A stretch of DNA of 7,864 nt, from the NCBI GenBank assembly GCA_027009095.1, contig JALVDG010000368.1, forward strand, positions 1 through 7,864, read 5' to 3'. A program made the position numbers and the translations under genes. The first letter of the stretch is position 1. Each line of letters begins with the position of its first letter. The stretch comes from Thiotrichaceae bacterium. Its GTDB lineage: Bacteria; Pseudomonadota; Gammaproteobacteria; Thiotrichales; Thiotrichaceae. Positions 1-6,226 of the stretch are shown here, piece by piece. A model generated the notes under the pieces. The model was not told the origin of the DNA. It did not search any database and saw nothing but the letters and a program-made list of their open reading frames with translations.

Positions 1-55
1 CATCGCCGATGATAGTGTGGGGATTCCCCATGTGAAAGTAGGTCATCACCAGGTT
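1..55 (+). rRNA. rrf: 5S ribosomal RNA, 3' end (partial)
   Basis: The first ~53-55 bases match the 3' portion of bacterial 5S rRNA. CGCCGATGATAGTGTGGGG is followed by a CCCCATGTGAAAGTAGGTCA-type segment, and the closing CACCAGG would pair with a 5' CCTGGTG outside the window. A full 5S is about 120 nt, so a little over half lies upstream. The exact 3' end (53-55) is estimated. It is followed at once by an intrinsic terminator, so it is probably the last gene of an rRNA operon read on the + strand. The motif spelling fits gamma- or betaproteobacteria. Confidence 0.95.
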
Positions 56-63
56 ATTATTCG

Positions 64-100
64 AAAGCCCCTGATCCAGTGATGGACAGGGGCTTTTTTT
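64..100 (+). terminator. Intrinsic terminator of the rRNA operon
   Basis: AAAGCCCCTG (64-73) pairs with CAGGGGCTTT (87-96). The stem continues inward as TCCA (75-78) with TGGA (83-86) past a bulged A74, closing on a GTGA tetraloop (79-82). A seven-T run (94-100) completes a textbook Rho-independent terminator. It sits about 10 bases after the 5S end and should separate rRNA transcription from the cco genes. Confidence 0.93.
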
Positions 101-147
101 ATTCCCCTCCATAAAAAGTACATTGTTTAATATTCATGCTGATTCTA

Positions 148-161
148 TTGATATGAATCAA
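148..161 (+). promoter_or_regulatory. FNR/ANR-type box, perfect consensus, upstream of ccoN
   Basis: TTGATATGAATCAA matches the FNR/ANR/FixK consensus TTGAT-N4-ATCAA at all ten specified positions. Its centre (154.5) lies 41.5 bp upstream of base 196, the start predicted independently from the -10 element at 184-189. This is the class II activator position for the Crp/Fnr family. These regulators switch on ccoNOQP at low oxygen in many proteobacteria. In a gammaproteobacterium the protein would be FNR/ANR; the DNA cannot tell it from FixK. The regulator gene is not in the window. Confidence 0.85.
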
Positions 162-180
162 TCCTTTTAAAGGATGTGTT

Positions 181-196
181 TGATATAAAGATAGAG
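181..196 (+). promoter_or_regulatory. Predicted ccoNOQP promoter (extended -10) and start site
   Basis: TATAAA (184-189) is a good -10 hexamer, preceded by TG at 181-182 with one spacer base, giving an extended -10. There is no recognisable -35 hexamer at the right spacing; the FNR box occupies that place, as expected for an activator-dependent class II promoter. The predicted start is G196 (or A195), about 7 bases after the -10. It would give ccoN a leader of about 220 nt. No better sigma-70 pair was found nearer ccoN: TTGATT at 362-367 has no credible -10 partner. Confidence 0.65.
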
Positions 197-415
197 GGAT
201 TATAGTGTGGAAATGTAGACGTAATTTGTAATCAGGGATAGAAGTTATTCGGTGTTATATATCCTTATTGGGATATGTATACAGTGCTATATGAGCATTT
301 TCTTTTATACCTTTTTACTGTATTCTTCCATCAATTTCAGCGTGTGTAGTAATCACTCTGTTTGATTTTTAACACATCCGATACAAAATTATTTAAACTT
401 TCTTGAGGACTTGAG
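196..415 (+). other. Long untranslated leader of ccoN with a hairpin
   Basis: This gene-free stretch lies between the predicted start site and ccoN. A stem of nine pairs joins 256-264 to 271-279 around a TTATTG loop: ATATCC (259-264) pairs with GGATAT (271-276), then one G-T wobble and two A-T pairs. It has no U-run, so it is not an intrinsic terminator. A 24-codon frame (275-349) lacks a usable Shine-Dalgarno site. The leader ends with GAGGA (405-409), six bases before the ccoN ATG. I recognise no known riboswitch, tRNA or small-RNA family here. Confidence 0.5.
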
Positions 416-1861
416 ATGGCGCATAGTGCAGTAGGCTCTAACGAGCAATATAACTATGATATCGTAAAGAAATTTGCGATTGCTGCGTTGATATGGGGCG
501 TTGCTGGTATGACAACTGGCGTTTGGATCGCATCAGAACTGACGTGGCCATTTTTAAACTTTGATATTGCAAATATTACATTTGGTCGTTTACGTCCAGT
601 GCATACAAGCGGTGTCATCTTTGGCTTTGGTGGTAATGCTTTATTTGCAACCTCCTACTACGTTGTTCAGCGTACCTGTCAAACTAGATTGTGGGGCGGT
701 ACTTTCTGGCCGAATTTTACCTTCTGGGGATGGAATATCGCTATTTTAGTGGCAGGTATAGGTTATACCTTTGGTATTACTCAAGGGCGAGAATATGCAG
801 AGCCTGAGTGGTATGTTGATATTGCAATCGCTATTGTATGGGTAACCTACTTCCTTATCTTTACAATGACAATTATTCGTCGTAATCAACCACATATCTA
901 TGTTGCTAATTGGTTCTATCTCGCCTTTATACTAGCGACAGCATTGCTTCATATCTTTAATAACCTTGCGATGCCAGTCAGCCTAACTGGTATAAAATCT
1001 TATAGTTTATTCGCTGGTGCTCAAGATGCGATGACACAGTGGTGGTACGGTCATAATGCGGTAGGCTTCTTCCTGACAGCAGCTTTCTTAGGCATGATGT
1101 ACTACTTTGTACCTAAGCAAGCAGGTCGTCCTGTTTATTCTTATCGTTTATCAATTGTTCACTTTTGGGCATTAGGTTTCATGTATATGTGGGTTGGTAC
1201 GCATCACTTACATTGGACTGCCATTCCTGACTGGACTTCATCGCTTGCCGCAGCATTCTCTATTTTGTTACTAATGCCTTCTTGGGGTGGTATGATCAAC
1301 GGTATCATGACACTCTCAGGAGCATGGAATAAATTACGTACAGATCCCATCATGATGTTTATGATTACAGCACTTTCTTTCTACGGTATGTCTACCTTCG
1401 AAGGACCAATGATGGCACTGAAATCAGTCAATGCATTATCTCACTATACAGACTGGACAGTTGGACATGTACATTCTGGAGCATTAGGTTGGGTTGCAAT
1501 GATTTCGATTGCATCTTTTTATCATATGATTCCAAGACTGTGGAATACCACTCTTTACAGCATGAAGCTTGTTAAAATTCATTTCTTCCTAGCAACTATC
1601 GGTACGCTTCTATACATCACGTCAATGTGGGTATCAGGTATCGGTCAAGGTATGCAGCTTCGTGAATTTGATGAGTTTGGTAACTTGGCAAATACCTTTA
1701 TTTCTACGGTTGAATTTATGCATTATCCATTAATGGCTCGTGCAATTGGTGGAATGTTCTTTGTTGCTGGTATGTTGCTCATGGTCTATAACGTTTATAT
1801 GACTATTCGTAGCGCGAAGCAGGAAGATCAAGTAGCTGCAACTGTAATCGCCAAAGCCTAA
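416..1861 (+). CDS. ccoN: cbb3-type cytochrome c oxidase subunit I (CcoN/FixN)
   Basis: Catalytic inner-membrane subunit that reduces O2 to water and pumps protons. The 481 residues are close to the usual ~475 of gammaproteobacterial CcoN and about 12 hydrophobic segments are visible. Key residues line up with the solved Pseudomonas stutzeri enzyme at a constant offset: CuB ligands H213, H263 and H264 (WWYGH, GTHHLHW), the Tyr cross-linked to a CuB histidine Y257, haem b3 ligand H351 and haem b ligand H353 ([10 protein letters not shown]), and E329. The second haem b ligand is H63 (RPVHTSGV). The start is supported by GAGGA at 405-409, six bases upstream. It is the first gene of the operon, behind an FNR-type promoter, and ends 13 bases before ccoO. 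All metal ligands are present, so it should be functional. Confidence 0.98.
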   Translation: MAHSAVGSNEQYNYDIVKKFAIAALIWGVAGMTTGVWIASELTWPFLNFDIANITFGRLRPVHTSGVIFGFGGNALFATSYYVVQRTCQTRLWGGTFWPNFTFWGWNIAILVAGIGYTFGITQGREYAEPEWYVDIAIAIVWVTYFLIFTMTIIRRNQPHIYVANWFYLAFILATALLHIFNNLAMPVSLTGIKSYSLFAGAQDAMTQWWYGHNAVGFFLTAAFLGMMYYFVPKQAGRPVYSYRLSIVHFWALGFMYMWVGTHHLHWTAIPDWTSSLAAAFSILLLMPSWGGMINGIMTLSGAWNKLRTDPIMMFMITALSFYGMSTFEGPMMALKSVNALSHYTDWTVGHVHSGALGWVAMISIASFYHMIPRLWNTTLYSMKLVKIHFFLATIGTLLYITSMWVSGIGQGMQLREFDEFGNLANTFISTVEFMHYPLMARAIGGMFFVAGMLLMVYNVYMTIRSAKQEDQVAATVIAKA

Positions 1862-1874
1862 GAGGATCATAGAA

Positions 1875-2630
1875 ATGTTAAAACATGAAAGCATCGAAAC
1901 AAATGCAGGCTTATTAATTATCCTAACGCTGGTTGCAATTGGTATAGGTGGTTTAGTTGAGATTGTTCCACTGTTTTATATTGATGGAACGATTGAAAAA
2001 GTACAGACTGCTGACGGTAAAGATGCAGTGCGTCCTTATACCCCATTAGAGCAACGTGGTCGTGATATTTATATCAGAGAAGGCTGTTATACCTGTCATT
2101 CACAAATGATTCGTCCCTTTAGAGATGAGGCATTACGTTATGGGCATTACTCATTAGCAGCAGAATCTCAGTATGATCACCCTTTCCAATGGGGCTCAAT
2201 GAGACGTGGGCCTGACCTAGCACGTGTTGGCGGAAAGTACTCTAACGGTTGGCATGTTAAGCATCTTAATAATCCACGAGATGTTGTACCGACTTCCATT
2301 ATGCCAAGCTACCCTTGGTTGTTAAAAAACGACCTAGCCTATGGTGATATTAAAGATCGTATGATTGCACTGAAAAAAGTAGGTGTTCCATATTCTTTAA
2401 CACAGCTTGAATACGATGCAAATGTGAAAAAGTTTGGTGAGGAAGTTGCCAAAATGCTTGATATAAACAATGCAGATGCAAACCTTCTAGCACAAGCGCA
2501 AGAAAAAAATACTGATGGTGATCCATCACGCGTGACAGAGATGGAAGCATTGGTTGCATATTTACAAGTATTAGGAACAATGGTTGATTTTAAAGCACAT
2601 GATGAACATGAGTTCATTCAGTTTAGATAA
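1875..2630 (+). CDS. ccoO: cbb3-type cytochrome c oxidase subunit II (CcoO/FixO)
   Basis: Membrane-anchored monohaem cytochrome c that passes electrons towards CcoN. It has one N-terminal helix (about 11-34), a haem c motif CYTCH at 71-75, the family signature SQMIRPFR just after it, and the axial methionine M143 in IMPSYPW. The conserved blocks GHYSLAAES, GPDLARVGG and EALVAYLQVLG are all present. At 251 residues it is longer than the roughly 200-residue form of Pseudomonas. The extra part lies about 174-217, between GVPYS and TEMEALVAYL, and ends in DGDPSRVTEM, recalled from alphaproteobacterial FixO. GAGGA (1862-1866) is eight bases before the ATG. The 51-base gap to ccoQ contains no clear signal beyond the ccoQ ribosome site. 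Confidence 0.97.
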   Translation: MLKHESIETNAGLLIILTLVAIGIGGLVEIVPLFYIDGTIEKVQTADGKDAVRPYTPLEQRGRDIYIREGCYTCHSQMIRPFRDEALRYGHYSLAAESQYDHPFQWGSMRRGPDLARVGGKYSNGWHVKHLNNPRDVVPTSIMPSYPWLLKNDLAYGDIKDRMIALKKVGVPYSLTQLEYDANVKKFGEEVAKMLDINNADANLLAQAQEKNTDGDPSRVTEMEALVAYLQVLGTMVDFKAHDEHEFIQFR

Positions 2631-2681
2631 AATTAAACCGAACTTGATAGGGCTAGTGTCTAACTAACAGGAATATTCAAT

Positions 2682-2882
2682 ATGATATATGACATTTGGA
2701 TGTGGTTAACAGATCTTGGAAATAGCAAGATAACGGCCTTATTAATTTTCTTCCCGCTCTTTATTGGTATGCTGTTTTATGTGTATACCAATAAACAACG
2801 TAGTGAACGATTGGAGTCTTATAAATATATCCCGTTTGATGATGATCAGGATGAGACTCCCTCTACAGAAGGTAAAAAATAA
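2682..2882 (+). CDS. ccoQ: cbb3-type oxidase small subunit CcoQ/FixQ
   Basis: This 66-residue protein has one hydrophobic helix (about 17-36), then a basic patch (NKQRSERLESYKY), the conserved-looking IPFDDD block and a polar tail. This layout and its place between ccoO and ccoP identify CcoQ. It has no metal-binding residues. In other bacteria CcoQ stabilises the association of CcoP with the CcoNO core. AGGA (2669-2672) lies nine bases before the ATG. The stop codon overlaps the ccoP start (TAATG, 2880-2884), which suggests translational coupling. Sequence identity in this family is low, so the call rests on size, topology and context. Confidence 0.93.
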   Translation: MIYDIWMWLTDLGNSKITALLIFFPLFIGMLFYVYTNKQRSERLESYKYIPFDDDQDETPSTEGKK

Positions 2883-3802
2883 TGGCTTATAAAGATCCTA
2901 TAACAGGCGTAGAAACAACAGGGCACGTCTGGGACGATGATTTGCAAGAATTTAATAACCCGCTTCCTCGCTGGTGGCTTTGGGCATTTTATGGAACAGT
3001 TATCTTTGCACTTATTTACTGGACGATTTATCCTGCATGGCCAATAGGTAAGTCGTACACAAAAGGTATAATGAATGACATTACTTATACGACAAGGTCA
3101 GGAGAGTACACAACTCACTGGAATACTCGCGCCTTGTTGCAAAAAGAAATGGTCAGTGGCGAAATGGCTCTTATACAAAAGAAAGAGCTAGAGAAAGTCA
3201 AAGGCATGAGTTATGCAGATATTGCTAAAGATGCAGATACTCAAGCATTTGTTCAGTCTTTTGGTAAAGGTATCTTTGGTGATTACTGCGCGGCTTGTCA
3301 TCAAACAGGTGGTGTTGGTGTTATAGGTGCTTACCCTAACTTGAGTGATGATGCTTGGTTATGGGGTGGTACTACTAAAGATATTGAAAATACTATTCGT
3401 CATGGTCGTTTGGGTTTTATGCCTTCCTATAAAGATACCTTATCGGAAGAGAAGATTAATGAGGTCGCTAACTATGTACTGAGTTTATCAGGTGAAAAAT
3501 CCGACCCTGTATTAGCAGCTAAAGGAAAAGAAATTTTCCAAGGTAATGAAGGTGGTTGTTACGCTTGTCATACGACGGAAGCCAAAGGCATGAAAGAGCA
3601 AGGTTCGGCAAATTTAACGGATCAAATTTGGACAATAGCGGATGTAAAAGGTGTAGACTCAGCAGAAGCTAAGTTAAATGCAGTAAAATCAGTTATCACT
3701 AATGGTGTAACACGTAGAATGCCTGCATGGGGTGAACGTCTTAAGGATACTGAAATTAAGGTACTTACAGCTTACATAAGCTCATTTGGTGCTGGACAGT
3801 AA
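2882..3802 (+). CDS. ccoP: cbb3-type cytochrome c oxidase subunit III (CcoP/FixP), dihaem
   Basis: Membrane-anchored dihaem cytochrome c that receives electrons from soluble or membrane cytochromes and passes them towards CcoO. The N-terminus has the family signature DDLQEFNNPLPRWW, then one helix (about 31-53, ending YPAWP). Two cytochrome c domains follow: CAACH at 136-140 with probable axial M180 (FMPSY), and CYACH at 226-230 with probable axial M280 (RMPAW). The 306 residues match the usual length. The start overlaps the ccoQ stop by one base, with GAAGG (2868-2872) inside the end of ccoQ as ribosome site. It is the last gene of the structural operon; a strong terminator follows 30 bases later. 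Confidence 0.98.
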   Translation: MAYKDPITGVETTGHVWDDDLQEFNNPLPRWWLWAFYGTVIFALIYWTIYPAWPIGKSYTKGIMNDITYTTRSGEYTTHWNTRALLQKEMVSGEMALIQKKELEKVKGMSYADIAKDADTQAFVQSFGKGIFGDYCAACHQTGGVGVIGAYPNLSDDAWLWGGTTKDIENTIRHGRLGFMPSYKDTLSEEKINEVANYVLSLSGEKSDPVLAAKGKEIFQGNEGGCYACHTTEAKGMKEQGSANLTDQIWTIADVKGVDSAEAKLNAVKSVITNGVTRRMPAWGERLKDTEIKVLTAYISSFGAGQ

Positions 3803-3832
3803 TCCGTATCTTTAACATGGTAGAGTAAATTT

Positions 3833-3867
3833 AAAAAGCACGATCAGTCTTCTGTTCGTGCTTTTTT
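3833..3867 (+). terminator. Intrinsic terminator after ccoP
   Basis: AAAAAGCACGA (3833-3843) pairs perfectly over 11 bp with TCGTGCTTTTT (3856-3866). After one T-T mismatch the stem resumes as CAG/CTG (3845-3847 with 3852-3854) around a TCTT loop. Six Ts (3862-3867) form the U-tract on the + strand. The left arm begins with AAAAA, so the complementary strand also has a short U-run, but no gene converges on it here. It divides the structural operon from the assembly genes. Confidence 0.92.
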
Positions 3868-3901
3868 GTTTGGAGTGATTTGAATATTAGTGATAATAAA
3901 A

Positions 3902-3919
3902 TACAGTACTGTACAGTAC
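3902..3919. repeat. Overlapping perfect palindromes before ccoG, possible operator
   Basis: Bases 3902-3913 (TACAGTACTGTA) are a perfect 12-bp palindrome. Bases 3906-3919 (GTACTGTACAGTAC) are a perfect 14-bp palindrome sharing eight bases with it. Equivalently, TACAGTAC occurs twice (3902-3909, 3912-3919) with a period of 10 bp, one helical turn. Such side-by-side symmetric sites suggest protein binding rather than an RNA hairpin, since there is no loop. It ends one base before the candidate -35 element at 3921. I do not recognise the regulator. Confidence 0.5.
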
Positions 3920-3920
3920 A

Positions 3921-3949
3921 TTGCGTTTTATTAAAGAGAATCCTAATAC
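3921..3949 (+). promoter_or_regulatory. Candidate promoter for ccoGHI (weak)
   Basis: TTGCGT (3921-3926) and TAATAC (3944-3949) are separated by 17 bp, the optimal spacing, but each matches the sigma-70 consensus at only about half its positions. TATACT (3957-3962) is a better -10 but has no -35 partner. Some promoter is expected here because the ccoP terminator lies upstream. No TTGAT-N4-ATCAA box was found between 3868 and 4028, so ccoGHI does not appear to be under direct FNR control by a consensus site. Confidence 0.3.
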
Positions 3950-4028
3950 GCTAATTTATACTCTTATTGGTTAATATGGCAAAGAGAAATACCGTTACCT
4001 TATTTTAAGCATTGGGGAGTTTATAGTT

Positions 4029-5438
4029 ATGTCAGAAAGTCCTGTTCAATTTGTAGAATATAGTAAGGCGATACAACCGCGCTCTGTGGAAGGACGTTTT
4101 CGGAACATTAAGTTTTATATATTGATACTAGCCTATGCTGTTTTTTTCTTACTGCCTTGGTTGCGGTGGGAAAGAGCCGTTGGTCCAGATCAAGCACTAA
4201 TTTTTGATTTAGCCTCTCTGCGTTTTTATATATTCGATTTTGTTATACACCCTCAGGATATTTATTGGCTTTCTATTCTCCTGTTTTTTGCTGCCGTCTT
4301 TTTATTCTTTATCACCACACTTGCAGGACGTGTTTTTTGTGGTTATTTTTGCTTCCAAACCCTTTGGACAGATGCCTATCGTTGGATAGAGTATAAAATA
4401 CAAGGAGATCGCGTTGCGCGGCTTCGTTTAGATAAACAGTCATGGAATAAAGAAAAAATCCAAAAAAAGGGATTGACACATTTTTTCTGGTTATTTTTGT
4501 CTTTTTGGACTGCTTTAACTTTCGTTTTGTACTGGGGTGATGCGTTTGAATTGATTAGCGACTTCTTTACAGGAAAAGCCCCCGCTGCTGCTTATATAAC
4601 AACGCTCATTCTAACGGCAACGACTTATCTTGCGGCAGGTTTTGCGCGTGATGCAATCTGTCGTCATGTCTGCCCATATTCTCGTTTCCAAAGTGCGATG
4701 TTTGATGAGAATACTTTAATCGTATCTTACGATTATAATCGTGGTGAGGGAAAAAAAGGACGAGCTAAACCCATTAAGACTCTAAAATCACTAGAAGAAC
4801 GTAAAAGTAATGGCATCGGTGATTGTGTTGACTGTGGCTTCTGTGTACAAGTTTGCCCGATGGGGATCGATATTCGAGAGGGGCTACAACTAGATTGCAT
4901 CCATTGTGCTTTATGCATAGATGCCTGTGACAATATCATGGAAAAATTTGGTTGGGATAAAGGGCTAATAAAATATACCTCTGAAAATAACTTACAAGGT
5001 AAAAAGAATAAGTACTTAAATGTAAGATCTGTGGGTTACGGTATAGCAGCCTTGATTGCCATTGGACTTTTATACATTAGTATTACAGGAAGTGCATTAT
5101 TAAATGTCTCGGTATCGCAAACAAGACAACCTCTTTTTGTTACCATGTCGGACGGTAAAATTCAGAACTCTTATCACTTTAATTTTATTAATAAAACCAT
5201 GAAGCCAGCAATCTTGGATTTATCGCTCGAAGGTTTAGACGATGCCGAAATTAGTTTAGGAAAAATCGAAAAAATTTCCGTTCGTGCAGACAAAGCATTG
5301 CGATTATTTGTAAAAGTAATACGTCGTCCAAACAAGCCCAACGAACCAAGAAATATAAGCTTCCGCTTTAAAGTAACCCCCATTAAAGGCGATTTAACAG
5401 AACCCGTCATTATCGAATCGCAATTTATCACTCACTGA
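4029..5438 (+). CDS. ccoG: cbb3 oxidase accessory iron-sulphur protein CcoG/FixG (RdxA family)
   Basis: Polytopic inner-membrane ferredoxin-like protein found in cbb3 assembly operons. In studied relatives it acts as a cupric reductase that helps provide copper for the oxidase. The 469 residues hold helices at about 28-46, 79-99, 153-172, 186-206 and 335-353. Cysteine pairs flank the membrane region: C104/C108 in CGYFC and C211/C215 in CRHVC. Two complete 4Fe-4S motifs follow: C266, C269, C272, C276 and C290, C293, C296, C300. After the last helix comes a beta-rich C-terminal domain (about 355-469) typical of the family. The first motif reads CGYFCFQT where many homologues have CP. GGGGAG (4014-4019) lies nine bases before the ATG. 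The gap to ccoH is 11 bases. Confidence 0.96.
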   Translation: MSESPVQFVEYSKAIQPRSVEGRFRNIKFYILILAYAVFFLLPWLRWERAVGPDQALIFDLASLRFYIFDFVIHPQDIYWLSILLFFAAVFLFFITTLAGRVFCGYFCFQTLWTDAYRWIEYKIQGDRVARLRLDKQSWNKEKIQKKGLTHFFWLFLSFWTALTFVLYWGDAFELISDFFTGKAPAAAYITTLILTATTYLAAGFARDAICRHVCPYSRFQSAMFDENTLIVSYDYNRGEGKKGRAKPIKTLKSLEERKSNGIGDCVDCGFCVQVCPMGIDIREGLQLDCIHCALCIDACDNIMEKFGWDKGLIKYTSENNLQGKKNKYLNVRSVGYGIAALIAIGLLYISITGSALLNVSVSQTRQPLFVTMSDGKIQNSYHFNFINKTMKPAILDLSLEGLDDAEISLGKIEKISVRADKALRLFVKVIRRPNKPNEPRNISFRFKVTPIKGDLTEPVIIESQFITH

Positions 5439-5449
5439 GATACTTACAT

Positions 5450-6220
5450 ATGAACAATGTACATCTACTTTTATCCCTAGGAGTAGGAACGATTTTTGCG
5501 TTTTTATTGTTCTTTGGACTTTACCTAGGTTTAAAATGGGAAGGAAAAAAAGCTGCATTTACGACCATATTAACAATGTGGTTTGTTTACTTTCCTTTAG
5601 CCTATTTATATTGGCCAGGGATAGATGTATTTGCAATTCATTTTGTCTTTTATACCATGACAGGTTATGGCTTAGGGATAGTAACCAATGTACGCTCAAC
5701 ACGTATGCGAATGGAAGGTGCAGAAACACAAGGTGGATGGTTTCATTGGGCACCTGCATTAATTGTCTTTTTCTTTTTATTACTAACGTTACAAGAATCA
5801 AATTTAATTACAAAATCTTTATCACATAAGCCAGGGATAGTTGCTCATGATTTTCGTCAAAAAGAAGGTCAGTACAATGCCCATTTGCGACAATTAAAAA
5901 TACAAAAAGAACGTGGTTGGAAGATAACAGGTGGCTGGGATCGAGCACCACTTATCAATGAAAGCAATCCCTTTGTAATAAAAGCACATGACAAAGCAGG
6001 CAATGTGATAAGCCAAGCGCAAGTAAAAGCAACGTTTTTGAGTACCGTCAATACAGACAAAGATATGTATATCGACTTAAAAGAAGGTGAAGCAGGAGTC
6101 TATTCTGCGGATGTCACCTTGCCACTTTATGGCGTATGGACAATCTTAGTGACGGTAAAAAAAGGTGATGACCTTCATGAAATTAAAGGTCAAATCGTAG
6201 TCGATCCTGAGAAAAAGTAA
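5450..6220 (+). CDS. ccoH: FixH/CcoH-family assembly protein with extra N-terminal membrane domain
   Basis: The C-terminal part is a CcoH/FixH protein: an anchor helix (about 99-120), then a polar region with the family pattern of a charged, Tyr-containing stretch leading to GW (157-158), and a periplasmic beta-rich domain to residue 256. CcoH helps assemble and stabilise the cbb3 complex, and the place between ccoG and ccoI supports the call. The protein is unusual: classical CcoH has about 160-180 residues and one helix, whereas this one has 256. Residues 1-85 form three further predicted helices (about 5-28, 35-55, 58-80). The Shine-Dalgarno sequence at the annotated ATG is poor (GAGA overlapping the ccoG stop). 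In-frame ATGs at 5705 and 5711 would give a classical-length CcoH but also lack a good site. Two adjacent stops (TAATAA, 6218-6223) end the frame. Confidence 0.85.
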   Translation: MNNVHLLLSLGVGTIFAFLLFFGLYLGLKWEGKKAAFTTILTMWFVYFPLAYLYWPGIDVFAIHFVFYTMTGYGLGIVTNVRSTRMRMEGAETQGGWFHWAPALIVFFFLLLTLQESNLITKSLSHKPGIVAHDFRQKEGQYNAHLRQLKIQKERGWKITGGWDRAPLINESNPFVIKAHDKAGNVISQAQVKATFLSTVNTDKDMYIDLKEGEAGVYSADVTLPLYGVWTILVTVKKGDDLHEIKGQIVVDPEKK

Positions 6221-6226
6221 TAAAAT

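Noticed and set aside
275..349. 24-codon frame in the ccoN leader, a possible upstream leader peptide
   Set aside because: The only purine run (GGGA, 270-273) is too close to the ATG to serve as a ribosome site, the ATG lies in a hairpin arm, and AT-rich DNA gives such frames by chance.
362..390. Sigma-70 promoter just upstream of ccoN (TTGATT at 362-367), or an FNR half-site
   Set aside because: No -10 hexamer occurs at 16-18 bp spacing, and the second half reads AACAC rather than ATCAA.
561..749. Alternative-frame ORF inside ccoN
   Set aside because: Shadow of a strongly conserved gene, with no ribosome site and no recognisable protein features.
2339..2617. Minus-strand open frames inside ccoO
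   Set aside because: They lie wholly opposite a well-supported gene, overlap each other and show no recognisable domain.
3902..3919. LexA (SOS) box
   Set aside because: The TACTGT and ACAGTA half-sites are present but directly abutted. A LexA box needs CTGT and ACAG eight bases apart, and the genes downstream have no link to DNA repair.
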